The notes beneath the pieces were generated by a model, which saw only the letters and a list, made by a program, of their open reading frames with translations, was not told where the DNA came from and did not search any database. Position numbers and translations under genes: made by a program. Positions 8,312-17,590 of a stretch of 64,000 nt of DNA are shown here, piece after piece (position 1 is the first letter of the stretch; each line of letters begins with the position of its first letter). The stretch comes from Lichenibacterium ramalinae (GTDB lineage: Bacteria > Pseudomonadota > Alphaproteobacteria > Rhizobiales > Beijerinckiaceae): positions 1 to 64,000 of the forward strand of contig NZ_QYBC01000020.1 of assembly GCF_004137085.1 (NCBI RefSeq). The letters run 5' to 3'.

Positions 8312-11300
8312 TCACGCCGCCCGCATGACCGCCTCGACCAGCACGCGCGTCGCCGCGCCCCCCGCCTCCGCCACTTCGACCTCCTCGCCCTCCTCGGCGC
8401 GGGCCACGGCGGCGCCGAGCGGCGTCGCGATGGACAGGAGGCCGCCGGGGCGGTCGTCCGCGCCCTCGGTCAGCCGCAGCGTCAGCCGGCGACGATCGGG
8501 GAACAGCAGGGCCACGCGGTCGCCGATGCCGATCCGCTCGCCGCGCGGCTCCGGCCCGCCCGGGGCGGGCGCCGGGGCTGCCGGCGCGGCGGCGACGCGG
8601 TGCTCGACGACCCGCGCCACCGCGGCCCGTCCGGCCTCGCCCGCGACGGGCGCGATGCCGTCCCGCTCCAGCGTGGCGACGAGGTCCGCCATCACCCCGT
8701 CCGGGTCCCGGTAGAAGCTCGACGCGAAGCAGCGCCAGAAACGCCAGCCGACGCGCTCCAGGATGCGCTGGCGGCGCATGTCCTCGCGCCAGCGCTCGGG
8801 GCCGTGGAAACTGTCGCCGTCGCATTCCACGGCGAGCCGCCGGCCCTCCAGGTCCTCGACGACGAGGTCGATGCGGAAGCCTTGCGAGCCGACCTGGGAC
8901 TCGACGCGGTAGCCGAGCGCGACCAGCCGGGCCAGCACGTCGCGTTCGAAGCCCGATTCGCAGCGTGCCGCGAGGTCGGCGTCGGGCGGGGCCGACGGCA
9001 TGGGCCGCTCGAAATGCGCGATCAGCCTGTGTTTGAGGTCGTTGACGGCGAGGTCGTCGGCCGTCACGGAGCGCACCAGCACCAGCCGGTCCCGCGCGCG
9101 CGAGGCCGCCACGTTAAAGCGCTGCTCGTAGGGCAGGGTGGTGAGCGAGGTGCGGCGGCTCCGGTCCGCCACCATGGACAAGAAGACGACGTCGCGCTCG
9201 TTGCCCTGGAAGCCGGCGCTGTTGGAGCAGAGCACCCGGTGGCGCTGCATGGCCTCCTCGCCGATGCGCTCGGTGAGCAGGACCCTCACCAGCTCCGCCT
9301 GCTCGGCGCCGATGAGCGAGATCACGCCGACCGAGCGGCCGGCGCCCTCGGGCCCGGCGATCAGCGCCGCCACCTCCTCCACGATGACGTCGGCCTCGGC
9401 GCGGTTGATCTTGCGGGCGCCGTCGCGCTTGCCGTGCGGCACCAGGATGTCGACCAGCGGCGGGTCGAGCCGCTCGCCCGCCGCCGGCACGCGCAGCGGC
9501 ACCAGCGTCTCGGGATAGAAGCTCATCGAGAAGCGGATGATGGGCTCGACGCAGCGGAAGTGCTCCTTCAGCATCAGCCGGCTGTCCGGGAACACCGCCC
9601 GCATCAGGTCGTAGAGGCTTTCGCCCGGCTCCAGCAGCGCCGCATAGGGCAGGCGCGACAGGTAGCGGTGCCGCAGCTGCGCCACCTTGCCCTGGCTGAC
9701 GAAGGGCGGCGTCGGGCTCACCTGGCGATCGTCGCCGACCGCGAGGATCTTGCGGCCGCGGAGCAGGGCCGGCAGTTCCGTGACGTCGGACTGCGACGCC
9801 TCGTCGAGGATCACGAGGTCGAAGGCCGCCATGTCGGAGGGCAGTTGCTCGGCGACGCGCCAGGTCGGCATGATCCAGCAGGGCACGGCATCGTAGCAGC
9901 GCGCCATGGCGTCGCGGGCGACGCGGCGGTGCCGGCCCGCGCCCTTGCCGGTCCCCTTGCCGAGGCGGCCCAGCGCCCGGACATATTCGACGAGGGCCGA
10001 TTTCACCCGGGGCGAGAGCCGGCGTTCGAGCGCCAGGAAGGCCCGCTCGCGCACGAGTTCCACGAAGAGCTTGCGGCCGCGGCGGTCCGCGGCGTCGCGC
10101 TCGCGCGCCAGGGCCGAGAGGGCGTCGCTCCGGTCGATGTCGGCGAGGCGCCGCTCCGCCACCGCCCGGTCCCACGCCCGGGCCCAGTCGGCGGGCAGGA
10201 TGCCGGGCGCCGGGTCCGCGCGCAGGCGGGCGGCCCAGCGCGGCGCGCCGGCCGCCTCGACGGCCGCCGCGGCGGCGCGGATCGCGGCGAAGGCCGCATC
10301 GAGCGCCCTGACGTCGCCGATCCGCGCCAGCAGGGCACGCCACAGCCCGCCCACCCTGTCGGCCTGCAGGTCGGCGCGACCGACGAGCTGTTCGGCGATC
10401 TGGCGGGCCATGACGGAGGTCCGGTCCGCGCCGGGAAAGCGCGCCGCCAAGGCCTCGATGCCGGCCCGGACCGCGACGAGCCGGGCCGCGCCGGCGGCGG
10501 CGTCGAGTTGGGCGGCGAGGCCGCGCGCCGCCGCGGCGTCGCGGGCGAGGGCCACGACGGCGAGGGGATCGAGGCCCGGCAGGCCGAGGGCGGCGAGGGC
10601 GGTGCGCGCCGCCTCGGCCCGGTCGAGCAGGCGTGCCGCGGGCCCCGGCCCGCCGGGCTCGGCTCCGGCATCGAGTCCGCTTTCGGCGGCGAGGTGGCGC
10701 CACTTCGCCGCGAGGGCGGCGCGGGCCGCCGCGAGGGCGAGGGCATCGGCGACGGCCTGCCAGGCTGCGGGCTCGCGACCGGGCGGCTGGGCCCCGACGC
10801 GGATCGCCGCCACGCGGTCCTTGGCGGGCGCGTGGCCGAGCGACAGCCGAGGCCAGGGCCTTTCGCCGCGCGCCGCCCGGGCCACGGCCTCGCGCGCCTC
10901 GGGATCGGCCTCGATGCCGGCCGGCAGGTCGACGGCCAGCGCGGCGAGCCGGCCGCGTTCGGCCTCGGTGGCGCGCCAGGCGTCGCAGCAGCCGACGAGG
11001 GCCGCGCCCCAGTCGGAGCCGTCCCGCGCCAGGGCCGCGGCGATGTGCGGGGCGAGCCAGGCCTGGCCGGCCAGGGCCTCGGCGGCTTCGGCGAGGTTTC
11101 GCAGGGCCGAGGCGGCCCGCGCCGCGGCTTCGGCCGCCGGGGGGGCGACGTGCAGCGGCCGTGCCGGGCCGGCCGCCGCCGCCGCCGCGAGCGCTTCGGC
11201 GCCGAGCAGGTCGTCGTGCCAGGCCGCGAGCGCCTCGGCGGCCGGCAGGTCCTTGGGGTCGGGCAGGTCGGCCGCGGCGTGGTCGAGGTGGTCGCCGACG

Positions 11301-13204
11301 GCGGCGCGCGCCGCGGCGAGGCGGGCCATGAGGGCGGCGTCGAGCCCCGTCTCGCCGACGTAGAGCTCCGGCGGGTCGTCGAACCAGGCGATGGCCCCGC
11401 GGTCTTCGGCGAGGACGCGGGCGAGGTCGGCCGGCAGTTCGCCGGCGGGGCCGATGGGCCGGTCCTGCAGGCCCGCGATGCCGTCGACCTCGGCGTCGAT
11501 GGCGGCGAGGCGGCCCCGGATCTTGACGATCTCGGCCTCGCAGCGGCGGATGGCGGCGAGCCGGATCTCGGGCCGGCTTTCCTCGACCACGGCCTGGATC
11601 TCGCGGAGGGCGCCTTCGACCTGGCGCAGGCCCTGGCGCTCGCTCGACAGGATCGCGATGGTGAGCGGCCGCACCTTCTCGGGCAGCTGGTCGCGCAGCA
11701 CACTGAGCGCCGCCTCGCCGCGCGACACCACCAGCACGCGCTGCCCCAGGGCCATGGCGTGGCAGATGATGTTGGCGATCGTATGCGTCTTGCCGGTGCC
11801 GGGCGGCCCCTGCACGACGAGGCCCTCGGCCTCGGCGAGGCGGTGCACGATGGCGACCTGGTCGTCGTTGAAGGGCTTGGGAAAGAAGACGTCGCCGGGC
11901 GCGGGGCCGAAGGAGGGGGCGGCGTCCGGCCCCTGGGTGTCGCCGAGGGTCGGCCCGAGCGCCGTCCAGCCGGGCCCGACGGCGTCGGCGGGCGGCGTGA
12001 CGAGCCGGGCGGCGAGGCCGTCCACGGGACGCCCCGCCTCGGCGGCGGCGCGGAACCGGGCGATGTCGTCGAGCACCACGTGCTGCGATCGAGGCCGCGC
12101 ATAGAGCACCCAGTCGCCGGCGATCTCCGGTCCGGTGCCGCCCGGGGATGGCTCGCCCTCGGCACGGTAGGACCCGTCGGCGGCGAGGCGCGCGGCGGCG
12201 AGGCGGAGCAGGGGCTCGAAGCTGTCCGGGCGGAAGGGCGACAGCCCGTCCTCGGCCTCGGCCCGGGCGAGATGGGCCCGGACGGCGGCTTCGAGCTGGC
12301 CGAGGCCCTCGCAGCCCATCTCCTCGTAGGGCTTGAGGTCGACGCGGGGCTCCGCCCCGGTCGGCCGGACCGTCAGGCGGCCGTCCTCGCCGAGCTCGAT
12401 CTCGACCGCGCAATCGACGAGCGGCCGTTCGACCGTGCGGGTCTCGCCCCGCCACCGCACCGTGCCGATGCCCCAGACCGCCTCGACGGCGCCCTCGCCG
12501 CCGCCGAGCTCCAGGACCTGCTGCACCCGGTAGAGCTGCCCGTAGAGCGCCGCGGTGCGGCGGCGGAGCCGTTCCGCGGCGGCCCAGTCCGCCCAGCACC
12601 CGTCGCGCCCGATCCCGTCTTGCCCGATCCCGTCGCGCCAAGCGGCAAGCTGCTCGCCGAGGCCGGGCTGCTCGGCGAAGCGCAGCCGGAGGTCGTAGTC
12701 GCCGTGTCCCTCGCCCCCGTCCCGGGCCGGCACGGGGGCGAAGTCCTCCTCGGCCGCCCGGTCGGCGGCGAGCAGCGCCGAGCGCTCGCCGGCCGTCACG
12801 GTGCGGAGGATCTCGGGCTTCGGTTCGGGGAGGGTGTCGGGATCCGCGATCTCCGCGAGCCAGGGCGCGAGGCCGGGCGGGGGCGGGGGCGGGGGCACGC
12901 GCGGCAGGCGGTCGACGACCATCCAGGCTGCGGCCTCGCCGTCGCCGACGTCGAGCGCGATGCCGGGCAGCCCGGCGACGTCGGCCGAGCGGATCGCCAT
13001 GGCGGTGCCGTCCGGGAGGCGGTGGTCGGCCAGGCGGAAGGCCACCCGCTCGTCGAGCCTCACCACCTGCTCGATATAGTCCAGCAGGTCGACGAGCTTC
13101 TCGGCGCCCGTCCTCGCGTCCGCGGCGGTGTCGAATGCGTTCAGGGGTCCGTCCTCGGCTGCGCCATCCCCAGCACAGAAGCCCGGATGGGCGCGCCAAG
13201 GCAA
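8312..13204 (-). CDS. Large SF1 helicase-nuclease with a GreA/GreB-like C-terminal domain
   Basis: A 1630-residue multidomain protein. The N-terminal third matches no family I recognise and has a Pro-rich linker. Next comes a COG1112/Upf1-type superfamily 1 helicase: Walker A GPPGTGKT (466-473), an inserted Ala-rich helical region (about 650-1050), motif II VILDEAS (DEAS at 1134-1137), motif III GDDRQVSPT, then GFQGNERDVVFLSMV and FNVAASRARDRL. A PD-(D/E)xK-like MTES_1575/Vsr-type nuclease follows (FRIDLVV, AVECDG at 1458-1463, then WREDMRRQRILERVGW). About 1545-1612 resembles the GreA/GreB C-terminal domain (IGDRVALL, GLLSIATPLGAAV). Helicase-MTES_1575 proteins occur in nucleic-acid defence or repair; a role here is inference. 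The gene sits 20 bases from the convergent acyltransferase gene and diverges from hisZ. The start at 13204 is the only upstream ATG. Confidence 0.85.
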   Translation of the reverse strand: MPWRAHPGFCAGDGAAEDGPLNAFDTAADARTGAEKLVDLLDYIEQVVRLDERVAFRLADHRLPDGTAMAIRSADVAGLPGIALDVGDGEAAAWMVVDRLPRVPPPPPPPGLAPWLAEIADPDTLPEPKPEILRTVTAGERSALLAADRAAEEDFAPVPARDGGEGHGDYDLRLRFAEQPGLGEQLAAWRDGIGQDGIGRDGCWADWAAAERLRRRTAALYGQLYRVQQVLELGGGEGAVEAVWGIGTVRWRGETRTVERPLVDCAVEIELGEDGRLTVRPTGAEPRVDLKPYEEMGCEGLGQLEAAVRAHLARAEAEDGLSPFRPDSFEPLLRLAAARLAADGSYRAEGEPSPGGTGPEIAGDWVLYARPRSQHVVLDDIARFRAAAEAGRPVDGLAARLVTPPADAVGPGWTALGPTLGDTQGPDAAPSFGPAPGDVFFPKPFNDDQVAIVHRLAEAEGLVVQGPPGTGKTHTIANIICHAMALGQRVLVVSRGEAALSVLRDQLPEKVRPLTIAILSSERQGLRQVEGALREIQAVVEESRPEIRLAAIRRCEAEIVKIRGRLAAIDAEVDGIAGLQDRPIGPAGELPADLARVLAEDRGAIAWFDDPPELYVGETGLDAALMARLAAARAAVGDHLDHAAADLPDPKDLPAAEALAAWHDDLLGAEALAAAAAAGPARPLHVAPPAAEAAARAASALRNLAEAAEALAGQAWLAPHIAAALARDGSDWGAALVGCCDAWRATEAERGRLAALAVDLPAGIEADPEAREAVARAARGERPWPRLSLGHAPAKDRVAAIRVGAQPPGREPAAWQAVADALALAAARAALAAKWRHLAAESGLDAGAEPGGPGPAARLLDRAEAARTALAALGLPGLDPLAVVALARDAAAARGLAAQLDAAAGAARLVAVRAGIEALAARFPGADRTSVMARQIAEQLVGRADLQADRVGGLWRALLARIGDVRALDAAFAAIRAAAAAVEAAGAPRWAARLRADPAPGILPADWARAWDRAVAERRLADIDRSDALSALARERDAADRRGRKLFVELVRERAFLALERRLSPRVKSALVEYVRALGRLGKGTGKGAGRHRRVARDAMARCYDAVPCWIMPTWRVAEQLPSDMAAFDLVILDEASQSDVTELPALLRGRKILAVGDDRQVSPTPPFVSQGKVAQLRHRYLSRLPYAALLEPGESLYDLMRAVFPDSRLMLKEHFRCVEPIIRFSMSFYPETLVPLRVPAAGERLDPPLVDILVPHGKRDGARKINRAEADVIVEEVAALIAGPEGAGRSVGVISLIGAEQAELVRVLLTERIGEEAMQRHRVLCSNSAGFQGNERDVVFLSMVADRSRRTSLTTLPYEQRFNVAASRARDRLVLVRSVTADDLAVNDLKHRLIAHFERPMPSAPPDADLAARCESGFERDVLARLVALGYRVESQVGSQGFRIDLVVEDLEGRRLAVECDGDSFHGPERWREDMRRQRILERVGWRFWRCFASSFYRDPDGVMADLVATLERDGIAPVAGEAGRAAVARVVEHRVAAAPAAPAPAPGGPEPRGERIGIGDRVALLFPDRRRLTLRLTEGADDRPGGLLSIATPLGAAVARAEEGEEVEVAEAGGAATRVLVEAVMRAA

Positions 13205-13326
13205 GCCGTGGCGCGCCCCCCGTTCACCGTCGCGCGTGAAACGGGTCGCCTCCGCGCCGCGGCATTGCTAAAGGGGAGCCCGTCCGCCGGCGTGCGGGCC
13301 GGCTCGAGACAGCGGCGGAACCAGAC

Positions 13327-14451
13327 GTGAACACAGCAGGGCCGGGGTCGGCGCGCGGGAGCGCGGGACCCGCACTCCTCCACCACTTCGCCGAGGCCGG
13401 CTACGAGACCGTGGAGCCGCCGTTGCTGCACGACGCCGGCACCTTCCTCGACCTCGGCGGCGAGGACATCCGCGCCCGCCTCTACCTCACCACCGATGCG
13501 TCGGGCGCCGAGCTCTGCCTGCGGCCCGAATACACGATCCCGGCCGCCCGGGCCTACCTCGCCTCCGACGCCGCCGGCCGGCCGGCGGCCTTCAGCTACT
13601 GCGGCCCGGTGTTCCGGATGCGGGCGAACGGGCCCGGCGAGTTCGCCCAGGCCGGGCTCGAAAGCTTCGGCCGGTCGGACATCGCCGCCGCCGATGCCGA
13701 GATCCTGGCCCTGTCGCTCGACGCCGTGGAGCGCTGCGGCACGCGCCTCACCGGCGTGGCGCTCGGCGACGCCGGCCTCGTCTCGGCCCTGCTCGACGCC
13801 ATCGACCTGCCGCCGCTGTGGCAGCGCCGCCTGAAGCGCGGCCTCGAGAAGGGGCAGGGGCTCGATGCCGTGCTGCGCGGGGCGCCGACGCGCCGCGCCG
13901 AACATTCCGGCCTGCTGGCCGCCCTGGCGGGGGCCGAGGGCAAGGACGCCCACGCCCTCGTGGCCGACCTGCTCGCCATCGCCGGCATCGCGGCCGTGGG
14001 CGGCCGATCGGTGGGGGAGATCGCCGACCGGTTCCTGGCCCAGGTGGCGCAGGGCGCCGCGCCCGACTTCGGCGACGAGCGCCGGCGCGTGCTCGCCGCC
14101 TTCTTCGCCGTGACGGGCGAGCCCGACCGGGCGTCGGGCCAGATCCGGGCGCTGGCCGAGGAGGCCGGGCTCGACCTCGGCCGCGCCCTCGACCTCTTCG
14201 ACGAGCGCACCGGCTTCATCGCCGCGCAGGGCGTCGACCTCGGCCGGCTCGTGTTCCGCACCGCCTTCGCCCGCAACCTCGACTATTACACGGGCTTCGT
14301 CTTCGAGGCGCATGCCGTCTCCCCGGACGGGCCGGTGATCGGCGGCGGCCGCTACGACCGGCTGGCCCAGGCGCTCGGCAGCGCCGACCCCGTGCCGGCC
14401 GTGGGCGCCTCGATCTGGCTCGACCGCCTGGACCCGGAGACGACCGCGTGA
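13327..14451 (+). CDS. hisZ: ATP phosphoribosyltransferase regulatory subunit HisZ
   Basis: A 374-residue class II aminoacyl-tRNA synthetase-like protein without aminoacylation function. Seen are motif 2-like [32 protein letters not shown], the region [15 protein letters not shown] and the terminal GGGRYDRLA. HisZ binds HisG and enables its catalysis at the first step of histidine synthesis. The start is a GTG at 13327. Its TGA overlaps the GTG start of hisG (GTGA, 14448-14451), indicating translational coupling. The usual hisS neighbour is not adjacent; the large helicase gene diverges upstream. Confidence 0.92.
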   Translation: MNTAGPGSARGSAGPALLHHFAEAGYETVEPPLLHDAGTFLDLGGEDIRARLYLTTDASGAELCLRPEYTIPAARAYLASDAAGRPAAFSYCGPVFRMRANGPGEFAQAGLESFGRSDIAAADAEILALSLDAVERCGTRLTGVALGDAGLVSALLDAIDLPPLWQRRLKRGLEKGQGLDAVLRGAPTRRAEHSGLLAALAGAEGKDAHALVADLLAIAGIAAVGGRSVGEIADRFLAQVAQGAAPDFGDERRRVLAAFFAVTGEPDRASGQIRALAEEAGLDLGRALDLFDERTGFIAAQGVDLGRLVFRTAFARNLDYYTGFVFEAHAVSPDGPVIGGGRYDRLAQALGSADPVPAVGASIWLDRLDPETTA

Positions 14452-15419
14452 GCGCCGACAAGCCCTTCGTCCTCGCCGTCCCGTCCAAGGGGCGGCTGCA
14501 GGAGAACGCCTTTGCGTTCTTCGCCCGGGCCGGACTGAAGCTCGTCCAGGGCGGCGGCAGCCGCGACTACCGCGGGCAGCTCGCCGGCTTCGACGGGCTC
14601 GAGGTGGCGTTCCTGCCGGTGTCGGAGATCGTCGCCAACCTCGGCGAGGGCTCCGCCCATTTCGGCGTCGCCGGCGAGGACGTGCTGCGCGAGGCCATCC
14701 CGGACACCGACCGCTCGGTGGCCTTCCTGTCGCGGCTCGGCTTCGGCCATGCCGACGTCGTGGTGGCGGTGCCGCGTGCCTGGATCGACGTCCGCACCAT
14801 GGCGGACCTCGAGGACGTCGCGGCGAGCTTCCACGCCCGGCGCGGCCGCCGCATGCGGGTCGCCACCAAATACGTGAACCTCACCCGTCGCTTCTTCGCC
14901 GAGCGCGGCGTCGTCGACTACCGCATCGTCGAGAGCCTCGGCGCCACCGAGGGCGCGCCGGCGGCGGGCGGCGCGGAGCTCATCGTCGACATCACCACGA
15001 CGGGCGCGACGCTGCAGGCCAATGCCCTGAAGGTGCTCGACGACGGCACGATGCTGCGCTCCGAGGCCAACCTCGCGGCCTCGCTCAAGGCCGAGTGGAG
15101 CGACGGGCACCGCCGCACCGCGCGCGCCCTGCTCGGCCGCATCGCCGCCGAGGAGCGGGCCCGCACCACGCGCGAGCTGCGCGCCCGCTTCCCCGGGGCG
15201 GCGCCCAGCCTCGAAGACGAGACCTTGGTGGGGTTCGGCGCCGAGATCGTCGGCCGCGAGGACGGCCGCCTCGTGCTGCGCGGGCCCAAGGCGCGGGTGC
15301 CGGAGATCGCCGACTGGCTGATCGGGCAGGGGGCCGCCGAGGTGGCGGTGGCGCCGCTCGACTACGTGTTCTCGGCCCGCGACCCGCTCTTCGAGGCTCT
15401 GGTGGCGCGGCTGGGGTGA
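14448..15419 (+). CDS. hisG: ATP phosphoribosyltransferase catalytic subunit HisG
   Basis: A 323-residue protein that condenses ATP and PRPP to begin histidine biosynthesis. It opens with [16 protein letters not shown] and contains [30 protein letters not shown] and the PRPP-binding loop [16 protein letters not shown]. The last 90 or so residues ([20 protein letters not shown] and beyond) resemble an ACT-like regulatory domain, so this looks like a long-form HisG that nonetheless has a HisZ partner. The GTG start overlaps the hisZ stop. Confidence 0.93.
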   Translation: MSADKPFVLAVPSKGRLQENAFAFFARAGLKLVQGGGSRDYRGQLAGFDGLEVAFLPVSEIVANLGEGSAHFGVAGEDVLREAIPDTDRSVAFLSRLGFGHADVVVAVPRAWIDVRTMADLEDVAASFHARRGRRMRVATKYVNLTRRFFAERGVVDYRIVESLGATEGAPAAGGAELIVDITTTGATLQANALKVLDDGTMLRSEANLAASLKAEWSDGHRRTARALLGRIAAEERARTTRELRARFPGAAPSLEDETLVGFGAEIVGREDGRLVLRGPKARVPEIADWLIGQGAAEVAVAPLDYVFSARDPLFEALVARLG

Positions 15420-15483
15420 CGGCCGGCCCTGAGTCGGGGAGTCGCAGGCCGGAACCGCGCGCGAATCGGGGGATTCCCCCACC

Positions 15484-16251
15484 ATGCCGCAGCACGTCGA
15501 TCACGCTTCCTCCGCGTCGCGCCCGGTCCGGGCCAGGCCCGTCCGGCGCCCCGCGCCGCCACCCTCGGACGACCTCCGCGCCAAGGCCTTGGAGGTTCAC
15601 CGGCGGCTCGGCGCGGTGTTCGGCCTGCCGATCCCGTATTTCCACAGCCTCGACCCCTTGAGCGAGCTGGTGTCGTCGCTGCTGTCGCACCGCACCCGCA
15701 ATGCCGAGTCGGGCCGCGCCTTCAAGGCGCTGCGGGCCCGCTTCCCCGACTGGTCCGACATGGTCGAGGCCGACACCGCCGAGGTCGAGGCGGCCATCCA
15801 CGGCGTGACCTGGCCCGAGGCCAAGGCGCCGCGCATCCAGCAGGTGCTGGGCGACGTGCGCGACCGCCACGGCGACCTCAGCCTCGACTTCCTCGCCGAC
15901 ATGGACCCGGAGGATGCGCGCGCCTGGCTCGCCGCCATCCCGGGCGTCGGGCCGAAGACCAGCGCCGCCGTGCTGTCCTTCTCGACGCTGCGCATGCCGG
16001 CGCTGCCGGTCGACAGCCACCACCACCGCGTGGCGCAGCGGCTGGGCCTCATCGGCCCCAAGGTCGACGTCGGGCCGTCGCACGACCTGCTGCGCGCGCA
16101 ACTGCCGCCGGACTGGTCGGCGCAGGACCTCTACGACGACCACGAGGTGCTGATGCTGCACGGCCAGAAGACCTGCCACTTCCGCGGCCCCGCCTGCGGG
16201 CGGTGCGCGCTGCTCGACCTGTGCCCGACCGGGCAGGCGCGGGGCGCGTAG
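15484..16251 (+). CDS. Endonuclease III-like DNA glycosylase with Fe-S cluster
   Basis: A 255-residue HhH-GPD protein. The helix-hairpin-helix and catalytic Lys lie in AAIPGVGPKTSAAV, the catalytic Asp in LPVDSHHHRVAQRLG. Four Cys near the C-terminus (CHFRGPACGRCALLDLC, spacing C-x6-C-x2-C-x5-C) bind a 4Fe-4S cluster. The enzyme removes damaged pyrimidines and cuts at abasic sites. It differs from E. coli Nth enough (SHHHR for THIFR) to be the nth paralogue seen in many alphaproteobacteria, so I leave the symbol empty. The first 30 residues are basic and Pro-rich. It is convergent with dcd. Confidence 0.87.
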   Translation: MPQHVDHASSASRPVRARPVRRPAPPPSDDLRAKALEVHRRLGAVFGLPIPYFHSLDPLSELVSSLLSHRTRNAESGRAFKALRARFPDWSDMVEADTAEVEAAIHGVTWPEAKAPRIQQVLGDVRDRHGDLSLDFLADMDPEDARAWLAAIPGVGPKTSAAVLSFSTLRMPALPVDSHHHRVAQRLGLIGPKVDVGPSHDLLRAQLPPDWSAQDLYDDHEVLMLHGQKTCHFRGPACGRCALLDLCPTGQARGA

Positions 16252-16276
16252 GGGACTGGCGCGGAAGCGCCGCCCG

Positions 16277-17389
16277 TCACCCCTTGCGGAAATGCTTCGA
16301 CAGCTTGAGCCCCTGCGCCTGGTAGTTCGACCCCGCCACGGCGCCGTAGAGCGTGCGCGGCGGCTCCGACATGCGCTCGTAGACGAGCCGCCCGACGATC
16401 TGCCCGTCCTCCAGCACGAAGGGCACGTCGCGCGAGCGCACCTCCAGCACGGCGCGCGAGGCGGCGCCGCCGGCCTCGGCACAGCCGAAGCCGGGATCGA
16501 AGAAGCCCGCGTAATGCACCCGGAACTCGCCCACCAGAGGGTCGAAGGGCGTCATCTCGGCGGCGTGGTCGGGCGGCACCCGCACGGCCTCCTTCGAGGC
16601 CAGCAGGTAGAACTCGCCGGGATCGAGGATCAGCTCGCGACGCGCGCGGACGTGGATGGCCTCCCAATAGTCGCGCGGGTCCAGCGCATCGACGAGGTCG
16701 ACGTCGATGATGCCGGTGTGGCGCTTGGCCCGGTAGCCGACGAGGCCCGCGCCGTCGAACCCCGCGAGGTCGATCGACACCGCGACGCCGCCGGCGATCA
16801 CGGGCTCGGCGCCCGCCACCAGCGGCTCCGCGGCGTGGAGGGCGCGGTGGGCATCGTCGTCGAGCCGCGCGTCGCCCACGGCGAAGCGGATCTGCGACAG
16901 GCGCGAGCCCGCCCGGACCCGCACCGGGAAGGTGCGGGGCGAGACTTCGGCGTAGAGCGGGCCCGCATAGCCGGCCTCGATCGTGTCGAAGCGGCGCGCC
17001 CGGTCGGCGATGACCCGGGTGAAGACGTCGATGCGCCCCGTGGAGGATTTTGGGTTGGCGGCGGCCCGCACCTCGGAGGGAAGGGCCAGGCGGTCGTCGA
17101 GTTCCACCACCGTCACGGTGCCGGGCTCGAGGATGACGCCGGCGGCGAGGTCGAGCGCGTCGGCCGACTGTGCCGCGATGCCGTCCATCACGCTGCGGCC
17201 CCCGCCGGGCAGGAAGCTCGCCCGCACGCGCCACGCCCGCCGGCCGAGCCGCAGGTCGAGGCTCGCGGGCTGCAGCACGGGGGCGGCGGCGTCGGGCGGG
17301 AGCGCCGACACGATGGCGCCGGCGTCGCGCAGGGCCTGGATCTGGTGGGCGGCGAGGAGGCCCGGCGCGAAAGCCGCGGTTGCAGTCAT
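16277..17389 (-). CDS. dcd: 2'-deoxycytidine 5'-triphosphate deaminase, two-domain form
   Basis: A 370-residue protein, about twice the length of E. coli Dcd, fitting the alphaproteobacterial form with two dUTPase-like domains. The N-terminal half carries PASLDLRLG and NPKSSTGRIDVFTRV, matching the substrate loop of Dcd; the C-terminal half repeats the fold (GLVGYRAKRHTGIIDV, DPGEFYLLASKE). It deaminates dCTP to dUTP for dTTP synthesis. I chose the ATG at 17389 (MTATAAFAPGLLAAHQIQAL) because the longer reading upstream is not family-like. It diverges from metZ across a 201-base gap holding the palindrome at 17500-17520. Confidence 0.88.
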   Translation of the reverse strand: MTATAAFAPGLLAAHQIQALRDAGAIVSALPPDAAAPVLQPASLDLRLGRRAWRVRASFLPGGGRSVMDGIAAQSADALDLAAGVILEPGTVTVVELDDRLALPSEVRAAANPKSSTGRIDVFTRVIADRARRFDTIEAGYAGPLYAEVSPRTFPVRVRAGSRLSQIRFAVGDARLDDDAHRALHAAEPLVAGAEPVIAGGVAVSIDLAGFDGAGLVGYRAKRHTGIIDVDLVDALDPRDYWEAIHVRARRELILDPGEFYLLASKEAVRVPPDHAAEMTPFDPLVGEFRVHYAGFFDPGFGCAEAGGAASRAVLEVRSRDVPFVLEDGQIVGRLVYERMSEPPRTLYGAVAGSNYQAQGLKLSKHFRKG

Positions 17390-17499
17390 GGTGTGGGGTC
17401 CGGGGTCGAAAGCGTGCCAGCAGGTCGAGGTACGACGAACCGCCGCGCCCGCCAAGCCGCCGGCTCGACACCAGGGTAGTGACGCGTTTTGGAGTGGCA

Positions 17500-17520
17500 A
17501 AAAGAACGGATCGTTCTTTT
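17500..17520. promoter_or_regulatory. 21-bp palindrome between dcd and metZ
   Basis: A perfect inverted repeat, AAAAGAACG-GAT-CGTTCTTTT, in an AT-rich patch midway between two divergent starts. It is 111 bases from dcd and 71 from metZ. Its place between divergent genes argues for an operator rather than a terminator. No regulator is identified. Confidence 0.5.
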
Positions 17521-17590
17521 ATCCAGTCCAACCCCTTGCCTCGGCCGCAGGTCGGCGTATGACGGAGGCACGACACAGCGCGAGCCCGCC

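Noticed and set aside
8186-13330. A 1714-codon open frame on the plus strand opposite the helicase gene
   Set aside because: It is the antisense of a real gene. Its translation is Arg/Gly/Ala-rich with no motif, while the minus strand has clear helicase and nuclease motifs.
17480-17590. SAM-II riboswitch before metZ
   Set aside because: The typical short pseudoknot sequence was looked for and is absent; only the palindrome is there.
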